Shown here: positions 23,443 through 34,914 of the stretch, one piece after another
Layout: each line of letters starts with the position of its first letter
Position numbering within the stretch: the stretch's first letter is position 1
Source of the DNA: Colletotrichum lupini
Taxonomy: Eukaryota; Ascomycota; Sordariomycetes; Glomerellales; Glomerellaceae
Assembly (NCBI RefSeq): GCF_023278565.1
Contig: NC_064675.1
Coordinates: 2,728,001 to 2,792,000 of the forward strand
Reading direction: 5' to 3'
DNA length: 64,000 nucleotides
Program-made: the position numbers and the translations under genes
The notes under the pieces: generated by a model
The model's database searches: none
What the model saw: the letters and a program-made list of their open reading frames with translations, nothing else
What the model was told of the DNA's origin: nothing

Positions 23443-26400
23443 TCATGGCGCGGGCGTAGCAGATGGTGTAGCGCTTCCGCTGGCTTGGCGCTGTTGCTGA
23501 GCTTGCTGGGCTTGCTGAGCCTGTTGCTGTTGCTGTTGCTGTTGAGCTTGCTGAGCTTGCGGCTGTTGGGTCTGCTGGGCTTGCTGCTGAGCCTGCTGCT
23601 GAGCCTGCTGCTGTGCCTGCTGCTGGGCTTGTTGCTGAACTTGCTGATGAGCCTTCTGCTGTGTCTGCTGTTGAGCCTGTTGGGCCTGTTGAGCCTGCTG
23701 GGAGGGTTGAGGCTGCTGAGCCTGCTGGGTAACCTGCGGTGATTTCTGTGCCTGATGAAGCTGTTGGGCCTGCTGAACCTGAGGGGATGGCTGTGGCTTT
23801 GGTGCCTGCTGGACCTGGGGTGATTGTTGCACCCTTTGAGCCTGCTGGACCTGCGGCGACTGCTGCGCTCTTTGAGCCTGCTGAACTTGCGGCGATTGCT
23901 GCGCCTTCTGGGCCTGTTGGACCTGTGGCGACTGTCGGGCCTGTTGCTGTGGCTGCTGTTGCTTCTGAGCTTGCTGCGCAAGTTGAGCCTGCTGGGCCTT
24001 TTGAGCTTGCTGTAGCTTCTGGGCCTGGAGCAGCTGTGCGGCGTGGAGAGCCTGAGCCGATTGAGCTGACTGAGGCCGTTGAATCTGCTGGGCCTGCTGG
24101 GCCTGCTGCGGCGTGTGAGCCTGCTTTGGAACCTGCTGAGCCTGCTGAGGCTGCGGCGTGTGCTGAGGCTGTGCGGATTGAGGCCGCGCTTGATGCTGCT
24201 GGTGTTGAGTATGCTGAGGCTGCACATGTTGCTGTTGACCATTCTGCTGCTGATGATGTTGCTGTGCCTGTTGCTGGCCATGGTGCTGTTGGTGAGCTTG
24301 CTGGTGTTGCCCATTCTGAGCCTGACCATTCTGTGCCGCTGCTGCCGCTTGTTGCTGTTGCTGCTGCTGTCTAAGAAGAGCAGCATACTGATGCGGGCTG
24401 GTCGTGGCGGCGATGCCGTTGGCAATACCCGGAGACGAAGCGCCTCCACCGCCAGCAGCCGCATTCATGGCATTTTGCGACATGGTCGTCCTTTGATGAA
24501 TCATCAGGCGAGTAAGGTGTTCTGTAGCATGTTGTCGCACGAGCTCAGGTGTCCAAGTCGGGTTCTTGAGCCGATATTGGTTTTCCAGGTTGCTAAGCTG
24601 TTGCTGAATGCCCGGCGGCACTTGTGTGAGGGGGCGAGGTGAGCCCGAAGTGCCGTTGGGCATATGGAGACCACCAGCAGGAGACGTAGCCACCCCGCCA
24701 CCATTAGCAGCGTTGAATGCCATCATGGCTTGGGCATTGGCCTGAGCATTGGCAATGAAGCTCTGCTGGTTCACACCATTGACGCCATTGACACCGTTGA
24801 CGCCGTTGGCGCCGTGGACGCCATTAACTGACGCGGGCCGCATGTTTGGCGGAGAGTGAGACTGAGACGCATGAGATGTCGGTGTTCCCTGGTGCATTTG
24901 CTGTTGTTGCTGCTGCTGCTGAGACGGTTGCTGTTGCTGTTGCTGCTGTTGGGCCTGCTGGTGTTGCGGCTGCGGCTGCTGTTGATGGACCTGTTGCTGG
25001 ACTTGCTGTTGAGCTTGTTGTAGCTGAACAGCCTGTCGCTGCTGCTCTGAGATACGCCGCGCTTGCATCATGAGATTAACATCAGGCTGAGGGTTGGGCA
25101 TCGGCATCCTATGCTGAGCTTGCAGGGCCGCCTGCATCTGAGCCGTCTGCGCCCCGTTCATTGGCATGGGAGGCACAAGGCCACTTATCTGAGCAGGAAC
25201 CCCGCCCATATTGGCGGTCGGAGCCTGCATGGGCATGCGACCTCGGCCTGCTTGGCCCGGAACAGCGAGCTGATTAGGCATATTGGGACGAGCCATGTTG
25301 CCGTTGACTTGACCCGCGACGCCTGCCGGTACTTGGCCTGCGGCGGGTGTCGTAGCGATCTGGGCGGCAACCTGACCTCGTTGTTGCATGGTGATGCGTC
25401 TCTGAGCCTCCTGGCGCTGATGGAACTGGGCCACCTTCTCGGCAAGTTGCTGGTCGCGCTCCCACCTCATCAAGCTGTAATCCCTAGGTGTCTTGGTGGG
25501 TCCTCTGGGTTGCGCGGCCTCGTTCGCCTTTCGCATGGCTGCCATCTGGGTGGCATGTTGCTGCTTCTGGGCCGCAGTCTCGCGCTTCTTGGCCAGCTTC
25601 CTCATAGCATCAATCAGCGTAAGATGCTTCTGATTGCGTCGCCGCTCAACCCTGAGCGGCGTTGACGGTCTGCGTCTTGCGACCGGCGTTGTCGGCGCCG
25701 CTGCCTGGCCGGCAGCTTGTTGCTGCGCGATCTGGTTCTGCTGCAAGATGACACGGTTGGCAGCATCAATCCTATTCTGGTACGCCTTGAAGTACTGCGT
25801 CTTCTGCATGTCCGTCGGAAGGCCTTCCAGGTTGATCCAACGCTCGAAGCACTCCCAAGGCGTTCTCCGCTCAGCTCCGGATGTGAACACGGATCTAGGC
25901 GTGAGAAGGCTGGAAATGAGCGACCAGTTGTATGAGTACTCGCGAACCAGGCTTCGCAGCTCGTCATCCTCTGCCAAAGTCCATTGCGAGGGGCTGCGGC
26001 ATTCGTAAAAGCTTTGCATGGGCATCTGGTATTCCGCCGGCGGGCGGAACTGATGGCCGGCGTGGAGACGGTCTCTGATGGGCTTCATTTCGGGGTTGAA
26101 TAGGGCCACATCAGCATTCTGCGGTGGCAACTTCATCCTCTTTGCGGGCTGGGATCCGAACACGACCTTTTCGTCATCATCCTCCTCCTCCTCTTCATAC
26201 TGGTATCGACTCCTTTTTCTCGGGGGTCCGTCCGAAGAAAGCTTCATCTCGCCTTCCACGTACTTGCTCAGAGGAAGAGCAGGGCGACGCCAGTGCGCAT
26301 CGGGGTCGAATTCGGGAACAGTGAAATCAAACGCCGGGATCTTGAGTGGTGTTCCGTACATCGGAAGCTCCTGAAGCAGCTGGTCTGCGGTCGGTGAACT

Positions 26401-28987
26401 TCGAAGCTCAAAAACAACGTCATCATCTTCCAGAGCAAAGATTGCAGACGGGGCTACAGTCTCAAGAATCTCCTCCCGTAACTCTTCGACGTGTTCGGGT
26501 GAATCCAGGTCACCTGAAGGTACCAGCTCGGGAGTTGCGTGTGCATCGATCACATCCAACGAGATGTCGGCCATGGATGTATCGCCTTCAGTCTCAGGCT
26601 GGACTGGCTGCTCCTTGGGCGGAATGTACGCGGGCACTTGGAGCTCCTTGCGTTCTTCCTCACTTGAAGCAACCCATTCGGCGCAGGCGTGCGCGAGATT
26701 CCGAGCAGCAGCAAGTTTCCATTTCTTTTCTTCCCGGAAATCCGTTCTCATCCATTTCATCTCTTGAAGCAGCACATCCAAATGAGATTCCGGGCGGATA
26801 GGCTCCGGACACCTCTTTGGCTGTCGCAATGACCATTTGTCATGCTGCTGCAGGTGATACACACGACGAAGCACTCGACATGCCTGATTGTCTTGTATGG
26901 CGACGTAGGCATCTGGGGTGGAAACCGTTTTGTGAGACTGGTTGAGGATGACCTCTATCGGCTTCATCCACTTTGATGTTTGCGTAAAACCTTGCACAAA
27001 GAGTGGTGTAAAATAGTCGTCTGTCGGCAGAAAACTTTGCTTCTGCTGACTAGGCACCAAAGACTTGTCTGCTGATCGTTTGGTCTGCTTACCAAACACG
27101 ACTTCAGAAGGCTTGTTTCTTGCCTTTTCCTTGTCCTTCTTTTTGTTGGCAAATGTCTTTGGCCTCGAAGGCGGAGACTGAGGCGTGGAGGTGAGAGGTG
27201 TGAGTTGGCTTGCTGGCATTTTGGCAGTCACTTGAGTCTCTGGGCTTGTTCCTCCTAATATCTCGGCCACCGACTTCTGTCGTATTGTGCCAGAAGCTGT
27301 TCGAGTAACCGCTCGCTCTGGATCCTGCGGCGTCTGTGGAGCCTGGTTTGAAGCTTGAGGAGTCTGTGCCTCTGTATGATTGGGCCCAACAGGTGCCTCT
27401 TGTACCTCGACGGAAGGTTTTCCCCCAGACTGGTCCACGGCTGGTTGATCCACATCCATCTTCTCAGGAGCCTGAGACTCCTGGCTGTCCGGATTTTCCT
27501 TGGCCAACGGGTCCGTAGGCGGCTCGGCGGTGGGAGCAGCAGTCTGGGCCGCGCTTGGTGTAGTGACCTTTGCGGTGGTGGACTCTGTAGTGTTCAGTTC
27601 AACCGCAGGTGGAGCGGGTAGCACAGGTGTCGTGGGAGGCGAAGCTTTCTTCGCGGGTGTTTCGATCACAGGCGGTGTTGGCTTAGAGCCCATCGCCATA
27701 GATTCCTGCAGAAGCTGCGCTTCTGGCCCATCTGGTATTCTGCCATTGAGCGAATCCTCATCAGGGGAAGCACCGCTTTCGGTTTCCTTGGCCTCCTCTG
27801 CACTGTCTGCTGTCGCCCCCTCATTAGATGTCGCCTGCCGTTCCACATACTGAGGACCTTCATTTTCGGGGCTCGTATCAGTCGAAACATCATGCACAGC
27901 GGGAGTCGCGGCCGTTTGCGTCGTTGAGCCTGGCGATGAAGCTCCGTCGACTACCTTTACTGAGTCGGATGGAGGTTTGGAAGCCACAGGGGTCGTATCC
28001 TCGGCCTTCTTCAAGTCTGGACGAGCGGGAAGCTGGGCGACGGGTGGCTTCACAACGGATTGCGTAGGCGCATCATTTGGCACATCGCCCTTTCGTAGTT
28101 CGGTCTTCTTCGGGATGCCATTCGGGCTTTCTCGCAGGGGTGTTGGGGCGGGCTTTTCGACAAGTGCAGCACCTGTTGTCTCAGTAGCATCTTGTCGCGA
28201 TGCGTGCAAAGGATTCTTCGTGGGCACGACTACAGGTGATGGCGGCGGCGGACCTGAGGCAGCCAACGTGGGCGGCTTGGAAGCATCGGGTCGATTCGGC
28301 GTCGCCGCAGCAGGCACAGGCGTCGGGGGCTTTGGTGGAAGTGAGGGCGGAAGGGTAAAGGTCGCAGGTGTTCGAGGTGAAGATGCAGCGCCATTCGGAT
28401 CGCTAGATGCAGCTGCAGCCGGCTTTGGCGACGGCGCAGGAGCGCTCTTCGTTTGGGGCTCGGGGAGGGAAGCGTCTTGCTTTGCGGGAGGAGCAGGCGC
28501 TGGCTCGGGTGCAAAGAGGCCAGAGTTATCGAGGGACTGTCTTAGGACATCGTAGCGCAGTTGAGGTCGAGCAGGAAGATTCGCTTCATTGAGCTTTCGT
28601 CCTCTGTAAGTCGTGTAAGCGGCGAGCGGCAACAACCAGAGCCATACGCGACCAAAAATATTCAAAAAAGCGCGAGAAGAACAGGGAAACGTACTGTGAG
28701 ATATCGCAGCCTTGCAAGAACTGGATTTCGGCTGCGGTGGCTGGCGGCGCGTCGGGATTCGAGAAGTCGTTTGTGGGGAGTGCATCGCCCTCGGTCGCGA
28801 CAGCGAAGAGCTGACGGAGCTTCCGCTTCCTCGACGTTACAATTGAACTAAAAAATGTCAACACGCCGAAAATTATATCGTTGGAATCGCACAATTAAGC
28901 TCTACCGATCGATGCAGTAACTGACCTAAATTCATCGCGTTTGGATCGCAAAAGCCTGGAGCGGTCGGCAGGCCCGACCTCAGTCAT
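23443..28987 (-). CDS. vid21: Vid21/Eaf1, scaffold subunit of the NuA4 histone acetyltransferase complex
   Basis: Predicted product of 1791 residues from three exons: 28987-28926, 28847-28695 and 28603-23443 (introns 78 and 91 nt). The joined N-terminus reads MTEVGPADRSRLLRSK.. into SSIVTSRKRKLRQLFAV, then ..DISQGRKLNEANLPARPQL.. A long acidic Pro/Thr-rich region precedes the HSA domain near residue 675 (HLDVLLQEMKWMRTDF, KWKLAAARNLAHACAEWV), which binds actin-related proteins. The Myb/SANT domain lies near residue 940 (WTLAEDDELRSLVREYSYNW). Residues ~1260-1770 are Gln-rich with long CAG/CAA runs and a 12-residue tandem repeat. This order (HSA, SANT, Q-rich tail) is that of fungal Vid21. It acts in the nucleus, holding NuA4 modules together for H4/H2A acetylation. 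A two-codon upstream ORF overlaps the start codon. Confidence 0.93.
23762..23938 (-). repeat. 36-bp coding minisatellite in the Vid21 Q-rich tail
   Basis: Five diverged copies of a 12-residue unit of the form QSPQVQQAQ(K/R)AQ, each encoded by 36 bp. Copies differ at the last residues (KAQ, RAQ, RVQ, PKPQ, QQL). Frame is kept throughout. Confidence 0.8.
24771..24830 (-). repeat. 9-bp tandem repeat encoding Asn-Gly-Val
   Basis: About six copies of Asn-Gly-Val/Ala in Vid21 between the SANT domain and the polyglutamine tail. The copies vary at third positions, which suggests an older repeat that is still in frame. Confidence 0.7.
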
Positions 28988-28992
28988 GTCAT
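28984..28992 (-). promoter_or_regulatory. two-codon upstream ORF overlapping the vid21 start codon
   Basis: The minus strand reads ATGACATGA: an upstream ATG, one Thr codon and a TGA whose first two bases are the last two of the vid21 ATG (28987-28985). Ribosomes starting at the first ATG would stop on top of the main start, a layout suited to termination-reinitiation. Whether the transcript includes the upstream ATG is not known. Confidence 0.5.
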
Positions 28993-31900
28993 GAGCTGCC
29001 GCGACATCCGTTTTGGGCAAAAACGGGATGTCGACAATGATTTCCTCGCGTTGGGGAGATGAAATCGACGATCAAAAGTGATGAAAGTGGTGGTGGTGCG
29101 TGGTGGCAATTGATCGCGATTGAATTCCGTCGTGGATGGTCGACCAGAAAATTGTCGGTCTACGGGCGCCGCTGGACGGGTGGTGATTCTGGAAGTCACA
29201 GGCTGATGGGCAGTTGCTAGATTGGGGGGGTTGATAGACACCCCGGGAAAAATTATTTGTTATCGGAGAATCTGGACACTGTGTCTGGGAGGAGGCCATG
29301 GATCCGTCTTTAACAGAATGCCGAAGGGAATGGGCGGTGCGAAGATGAAAGACCGGGGGAGGCAAAAAGGAGATGGTACAGTGCGGTGATCTCTCACGCC
29401 AGATAGTCTCTCCAATGGGGACGCCTGGACCGGACCCTCCAACTTTTTGCGGCGCACTCAGGCTACGCAGCAACGCTTCCTTGCAGCAGTTTGATGGATG
29501 TGTTTGCCCATCGGGTCTGTCTGTTGGGGGTAACTTGGAGACCTGGGGACGACCTGAAGTGTTCAGTGCTTTTTTTTTCCCTTTTCTAGCGCCGGTGCAT
29601 TGCACCCGCCCTTTGCCCGCACATCAAAAGATGATGAGGTCTTTCAATGTCGCTGGGGACAGGTGTCTCTCTCGCTCTCATACGTTAGGACCTAAGGTGG
29701 TGAGTGGCTGCATAAGTGATAAGGCGCTTGTAAGTAAGTACCTTCGAGTCTCAAAAACTTCCCCAGGCTCCCTCCCACCCATTCTGCTGCAATACCTAGC
29801 AATATGCACATTGGATTGCCGCTGGTTGAAATCAGAACCAGATGGAACACCGCTGAATAGGCCAAAGTGTGCTGCTACCAGCTAAGTCTGCTCTGCCGCT
29901 GCTGGCTGGCGACATATTCCGCTCGATGAATCAGTCAGTGAGTGTGTGCATATTCTTGCCGCCATGCTGTTTTCGTCTAGACCAACCCAAATTCTCCCAC
30001 GTTGTGTGTGGTCCGTCTGGCATCCAATCTCATCAGCATCCCTGCTGTGGTCACATTCCACCGGCGCAAGCGTCTTGCGCTTGCTGTTTGCTTGGATGCT
30101 GGAAGTCCCAGAAACCCAGGATGCCCGGGCTTGGACTCTTGGAGCTTTATTTTTTCTCTCTTCTGCCATCGCCTCTTACCTGGTCGCAGGCATGAAGAGC
30201 CCACTCTTGATGTTTCCAGCCTCGGGGCCCCTTGCCTGCGAGGCTCGCTTCCAGCAATGCGACTTTCTTTGCTGGAAAGCTGTCGGGCTGGGTAGTGGTG
30301 GAAGATTTCGTTTTTTCTGCCTTTGGGAGATCGTCATCGCTGTCGATCGCAGCACCAACAGGCCGTGAGAAGACGCCGGCGCAGTGTAAATGATGACAAT
30401 TCTCATCTTCCAACCTCACTTGAGGGCCATAGAGATGAACACCCTATCGCACCTGGCCCTTAATGAGACGGAATTTTCGACTCCAGAATCACTTGATTCG
30501 ATGAACGTTGGCGAGCAAAGCAACTTTCTGATGACCGTTGCCCGACAATCTTGAAGTCGGGCAACCAGGGTAAGACCTGGAGCATGAGTCGGGGCCCATG
30601 GACGCTTTGTGAGTGCTCGTCCCAAAAACTCCAAAGCCCAGCGCACACCCGAATTCAATAGTCTCGTCGCGGAGTCGCGGGGCAAGCTCTGCTAAAAAAG
30701 GTTCGTGAGTTTCGAGTCAGTCGCATACCTCCGAGTTGCCGCGCTGGAAGAGGAAAAGTCAGCAACTTGAAAAGGTTCTCTCATTCGGGAACGTACAATT
30801 CATGTTTGTTAGTCGTTCGTGTGCCGCAAAGTGCCTCTCATAAGACAGTCAGCTAATACTCATCCTGCACTCCATCGAACTGCTTGGCTCGTTGAATGCG
30901 ACATGCTTTGGGTACGGCGCTCGTACACTCTCAGTAAGACCTTCACTCTCATCGTCGTCGATGAGTGACTTATCATCAGTTCAGTGCAGCCATCGAGCGC
31001 GGGTTGTATCTGGTGATGTTGAGAAGGTATTCAAATGAGCAGGTAATCGTGCTCTTTGAGAGGCTTTTCATAAAAATTGATTGCCGTGAGTCTGGCGAAC
31101 ACTCTGGGTGAGAGGCTCATCTCATAGGCTGCCAAAGATTCGATTGTGAGAGGGCGTAGTTGATCCGTTCCGGAAGGTTGAATTTGCAGGTTCCAGATTG
31201 TGCGTCTGCCAAGACATCGCATTCTCTCAGAAGAGAACTCTGAAAAGAGAAACGAAACGGACGTCAGTAGCTTGTTTGAGCTTCCCCCGCAGGTATTGGA
31301 AACAACACACAGAGAGAAATAATCAAAGAGAGAGATTCAACGACAATGAGTTAAGCGATGTTTATTCCTTATCACGTTGAACATGGACGCTGAAATCAAA
31401 ACATGTGTGGGCGCACCAAATCACCCAAACATCCAGCCCGGTGAAAAGAAATCCGCAGTGGGAAGTTTTGTGTCTGGCTTGCTTGATGCTATTCCGTCCC
31501 TCCAGCGGCCCAATGACAGGCCCGGCTTTTTTGTTTCTTACACAACGTTAAATCCTGCAAAGTTATGCAAGAAAACAGCATCGGATTGGTCGGTGCCTAT
31601 GAAATGCCGATTCGGGTGACATCACGATTCCCACTCCACGAGTTCGCCCTTGCCTTTCAACAGGGGTAGAGGGGGGGAATTTTAGCTGGCCAATCGAATG
31701 TTGCAGTCCCTGTTCGACGATGCGAATTATTGTTGTAACTCTGTCATCACCACTCGGCCAAACCAGGCCCCAATGTGGGCAGCGTTCCCGCGGCCCCGTC
31801 TCTTGTCAACTAAGTGCGGGAAGACTATTGTGCGTAGCTCTCACAGGTAGCTGTCCCTTTAGGCCCCCATACTAACCGTGCCGTACTGGTTTCCCAACTC

Positions 31901-32141
31901 GGCGCAACTCGTGCGACCGGACTGCCTCGGCGCAACCCCCTCCTCCCCGAGTTCGTGTCTCTCTTTAGATGTCCCGTCGGGCTCTAACTCGCGCCGTCCT
32001 TCCGATCTTGAAAGGGTCAACTCCGTGCCTTAGTGTAGTCATACAACTACCCTCCGTGCCTCCTCACCGTCCACGTGAAAACATTGTGTGAACCAACTCA
32101 TCCAACATCGCTCAACGTGACATTCAAACACCGCCGCCAAC
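28988..32141. other. divergent intergenic region (3.2 kb), no gene seen
   Basis: Between vid21 (minus) and the MAPEG gene (plus). Several open frames of 60-180 codons exist, but all read as random sequence with no family resemblance. No repeat, RNA gene or transposon remnant recognised. Confidence 0.5.
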
Positions 32142-32763
32142 ATGTCTTTCTTCGGTCTGGACCTCGCCCAAAAGGGGCTCTCCCTTTACACTGTCAGTAA
32201 AGTATCCATGAGCGATGTAGCTTGACCACCAGGCTAAACCTCGCGTCCAGATTCCGGCCGCCTTTATCATGGCGATGCTGCCCAATGTCTACGCCGTCTC
32301 CGGAGCAGGAGCACACTACGACCTCTGCAACCCGAGAAAGCTCCAAACTAGTGTCGTGGCCGATGACAAGCTAGACAAGATTGTAAGAACAGCAACCCTT
32401 CCTTTCAGAGGGAACCTTGCCCTCCTCCCCAGATACCGTAGCCCATCATCTTACACGAGGCTGCGAAATCTCTAGGCCAAAGCCCGCATTCTCCGCGCCA
32501 AGGCCGCATCGGAGAACGCCTTTGAGACGCTCGGCTTCTACTCTGCCGCCGTGGTCGCCGCCAACTTCGCCAGGGTAGACGCCGAGACCGTTAACGTCTT
32601 GACACTAGGCTACATCGCCTCCAGAGCCCTGTACAACATCATCTACGTCCGCCTGCAGGACAACCGTAGCTTCGGCCCCCTGCGAAGTCTCGCTTGGCTT
32701 GCCAGCATCGCCATCACCGTTACGTTGTATGCTAAGGCAGCTACGCAGTTGGCGTCTTCCTGA
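32142..32763 (+). CDS. small MAPEG-family integral membrane protein
   Basis: Three exons (32142-32192, 32251-32382, 32476-32763) with introns of 58 and 93 nt give 156 residues, the usual MAPEG size. The N-terminus MSFFGLDLAQKGLSLYT joins IPAAFIMAMLPNVYAVSG (first membrane helix). A basic loop AKARILRAKAASENAFETLG precedes helix two (FYSAAVVAANFARV). LTLGYIASRALYNIIYVRLQ is helix three, with the Arg and Tyr residues typical of the family, and the protein ends in a fourth helix (LAWLASIAITVTLYAKAA). MAPEG proteins form trimers in the ER or mitochondrial outer membrane; some conjugate glutathione or reduce peroxides, but most small fungal members have no assigned reaction. Function here is therefore open. 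Confidence 0.85.
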
Positions 32764-33862
32764 GCCGGGTTATTTGATGTCAATAGCTCTCAGCGGCGCA
32801 TGGTACAGCCTTTGCCGCGTTTAATGAAACTTTTCTCTTCGCCAATTCAAGCAGCTTCACCAGTGTCATACGTTGCATGTTCACGTGCAGTAAAATGTTA
32901 CTTGTATGAGCCTGTCCTTAATCAGCGTCAATGTTGCATAATGAAAAGCGGGAAGCAAACGGCCTTTGGCGGGCGCACAAAGCTTGTTCTTCAAGTCGAC
33001 GGGCTTCTTTCGGGACGCACGATCCAGCGCCATCGTCGTACATGGTCAGAGACAGCAGTAAGCCACCTGTGAAAGTGACAGACATCGTGACGATGTCCAT
33101 CCGGAAGGGAAATGGTTCAGTTCATTCTGAGCTCGTACGAAGCTAGCATGAATAGAAAACGTGGGTTGGGGTCACCTTACACCAATCCCATAGTGGAACG
33201 ATTCTGGAAAGCCTCATCGTCAGCCCTAACATTTCAAAGCTAAGCTTCTTTGAACTTCAGAATGTTGGTCCAACAGTGGCGGAAGTATCACAATTCCGTA
33301 TCACAGCCTCCCGTCTCGTGAGACGGCACTCTCACGGCAGATCCGGCCTCAGAATGGGCTCCTTCTGTTCTACATAACTCAACTACTCCTTCCGTGAGAA
33401 AATACTGCATCTAAGATAGAAGAACGAGGCAACTGCGAAGCTCATTCATGAGTCTGAAACTGCCTTATCAACTCAACTTCTTTCCGTTTCAACACACTTA
33501 CACCTGCAGTGTTCTTTTCTTCAATAGTAGACATTTTGATTCGATTTCAGCAGGAGGTTAAAGACCTTACGCTGCGCTGACTTTGTCGTTTGAACCCTGT
33601 TTCACACCACCATCACCAGCGTCTTTTCTGATCCTTCTGCGGCAGTCAACTCGCGATATTTCAACTTCACTCTTTTCGGCCATTCTTTCATCATAGATCA
33701 AGTCTCAGCTTAGAAAGACGAGTCGAACTGTCATTCTCTACACTTCGTTCCTTCTCGGTAAGCCCCAGGTGAAAGTACAAAAGCCAGCTCTAAACGCAAC
33801 ACACACTGACCACACATCTAGCCTTCTTCACCAAGTCCAACGCAGTCGCTTCAATATTCACG
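32764..33862. other. intergenic, promoter and leader of the two-repeat secreted protein
   Basis: No supported coding sequence. The last ~300 bases are a pyrimidine-rich leader with one predicted intron (33758-33821). Confidence 0.5.
33758..33821 (+). other. predicted 5'UTR intron of the gene at 33863
   Basis: Donor GTAAGC, branch-like CACTGAC and acceptor ATCTAG bound a 64-nt segment 41 bases before the ATG. Size and signals match the coding introns in this window. Not verified by transcript. Confidence 0.5.
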
Positions 33863-34555
33863 ATGCGTGACTTTATCATCTTCCTCACCGTTTCCACGGT
33901 GCTCTTGCTGGCCGGCGCCGGTCTTGTAGCTGGCATCCACGACAATTACGTTGCCAGTCACGCTACTTCTACTCAGTCTATCGCCACACCCCAGACCGAC
34001 TTCATAACTCTCACTGGAACCGCTTCCAGGGCCACTCATTTGAGATCCTTGTTGCCCCAAGGCACCCTCGTCGTCTCCCCCATCAAGGACAACGTCAGAG
34101 CAGACTCCGTCCCCACGAGTTCGGCGATCCCTACTACCACTATTGATTGCAACCACGAATGGTGTCAGGATAGCACCTCTCTTTGCGCCTACTGGGCTGG
34201 TATCACTGGCTGGGATCCAACTGAAGGCCCGATTCCTGGCGAGACCGTTACCTCCATTGGCAAGTGCAGCATCGTTCCTACCCAGGCTGGAAATCGAAAG
34301 CGCGATACTATCAACAAAATTCTCATCACCTTGGCGCCTACTCCCTCGGTCAACTGCGAGTACAAGTATTGTGACAGCAACACCCAGTATTGCATGTACT
34401 GGGCTGGTGTCACTGGCTACGACCCTTCTCTCGGTCCCATTCCTGGCATGACACGTACCTCTCTCGGAGCCTGCCAGGCGCCTCCTACAGCTGTTGACAA
34501 CGACACTACCGTGCCGACAACTATGGTGACGAAGACGTGCAAGAGTTCTTACTGA
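33863..34555 (+). CDS. secreted or membrane-anchored protein with two four-cysteine repeats
   Basis: Intronless frame of 230 residues. Residues ~4-24 are hydrophobic (FIIFLTVSTVLLLAGAGLVA), a signal peptide or anchor. A Ser/Thr-rich linker follows, then two copies of a ~40-residue module: C96-C135 and C165-C204. Both copies show exactly C-x4-C-x6-C-x26-C and share a YWAG(I/V)TG(W/Y)DP core followed by GPIPG, T(R/V)TS(I/L)G and a closing Cys. The second copy therefore reads as a duplication of the first. Between them lies NRKRD (Lys146-Arg147), a potential Kex2 site that would separate the two modules. The tail has Thr-rich sequence and one further Cys (226). I do not recognise a named domain. 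The pattern suggests a cell-surface or effector-like protein. Confidence 0.85.
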   Translation: MRDFIIFLTVSTVLLLAGAGLVAGIHDNYVASHATSTQSIATPQTDFITLTGTASRATHLRSLLPQGTLVVSPIKDNVRADSVPTSSAIPTTTIDCNHEWCQDSTSLCAYWAGITGWDPTEGPIPGETVTSIGKCSIVPTQAGNRKRDTINKILITLAPTPSVNCEYKYCDSNTQYCMYWAGVTGYDPSLGPIPGMTRTSLGACQAPPTAVDNDTTVPTTMVTKTCKSSY

Positions 34556-34914
34556 AGGCAAGAAGTCAACAGCGACGACTTTCACACGTTCTAAACTCCA
34601 CGGGTACACGAGACAGTTAGTCTGGAAACATAGGTGGGTGGATGTTTTGGCGGGAGAAGCTACGAAGAAGCAGATCTCAAATTGGTTTCTAGAAAGAAGA
34701 TTGCCATGGAAACCAAAGAATACTGATTTTTCAACCTTATATGCGTGAACGTGAACGAGTGATATGTACTGAAGATGGGTGAAGTATATACGATGTTGCC
34801 GTCTTGTCTGACCTTCCCTTGAGCCTGACCCTACTCCTACTCTCTTGGTGAGATGAAATTTCTCTCAGGCGGCTGCTCACATCCGTGTCAATTTCACTCA
34901 ACTCACAAGGTTTC
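34556..34914. other. short convergent intergenic region
   Basis: 3' ends of the two-repeat protein gene and of the GH131 gene. Nothing else seen. Confidence 0.5.

Noticed and set aside
23485..24642. Leu-, Ala- and Arg/Ser-rich open frames in the Vid21 Q-rich region
   Set aside because: They are alternative-frame readings of CAG/CTG repeats and carry no independent evidence.
33863..34555. Dikaritin/ustiloxin-type RiPP precursor
   Set aside because: There is a dibasic site and Tyr/Trp-rich repeat core, but only two repeats, each with four cysteines, and no UstYa-type (DUF3328) oxidase gene in the window.
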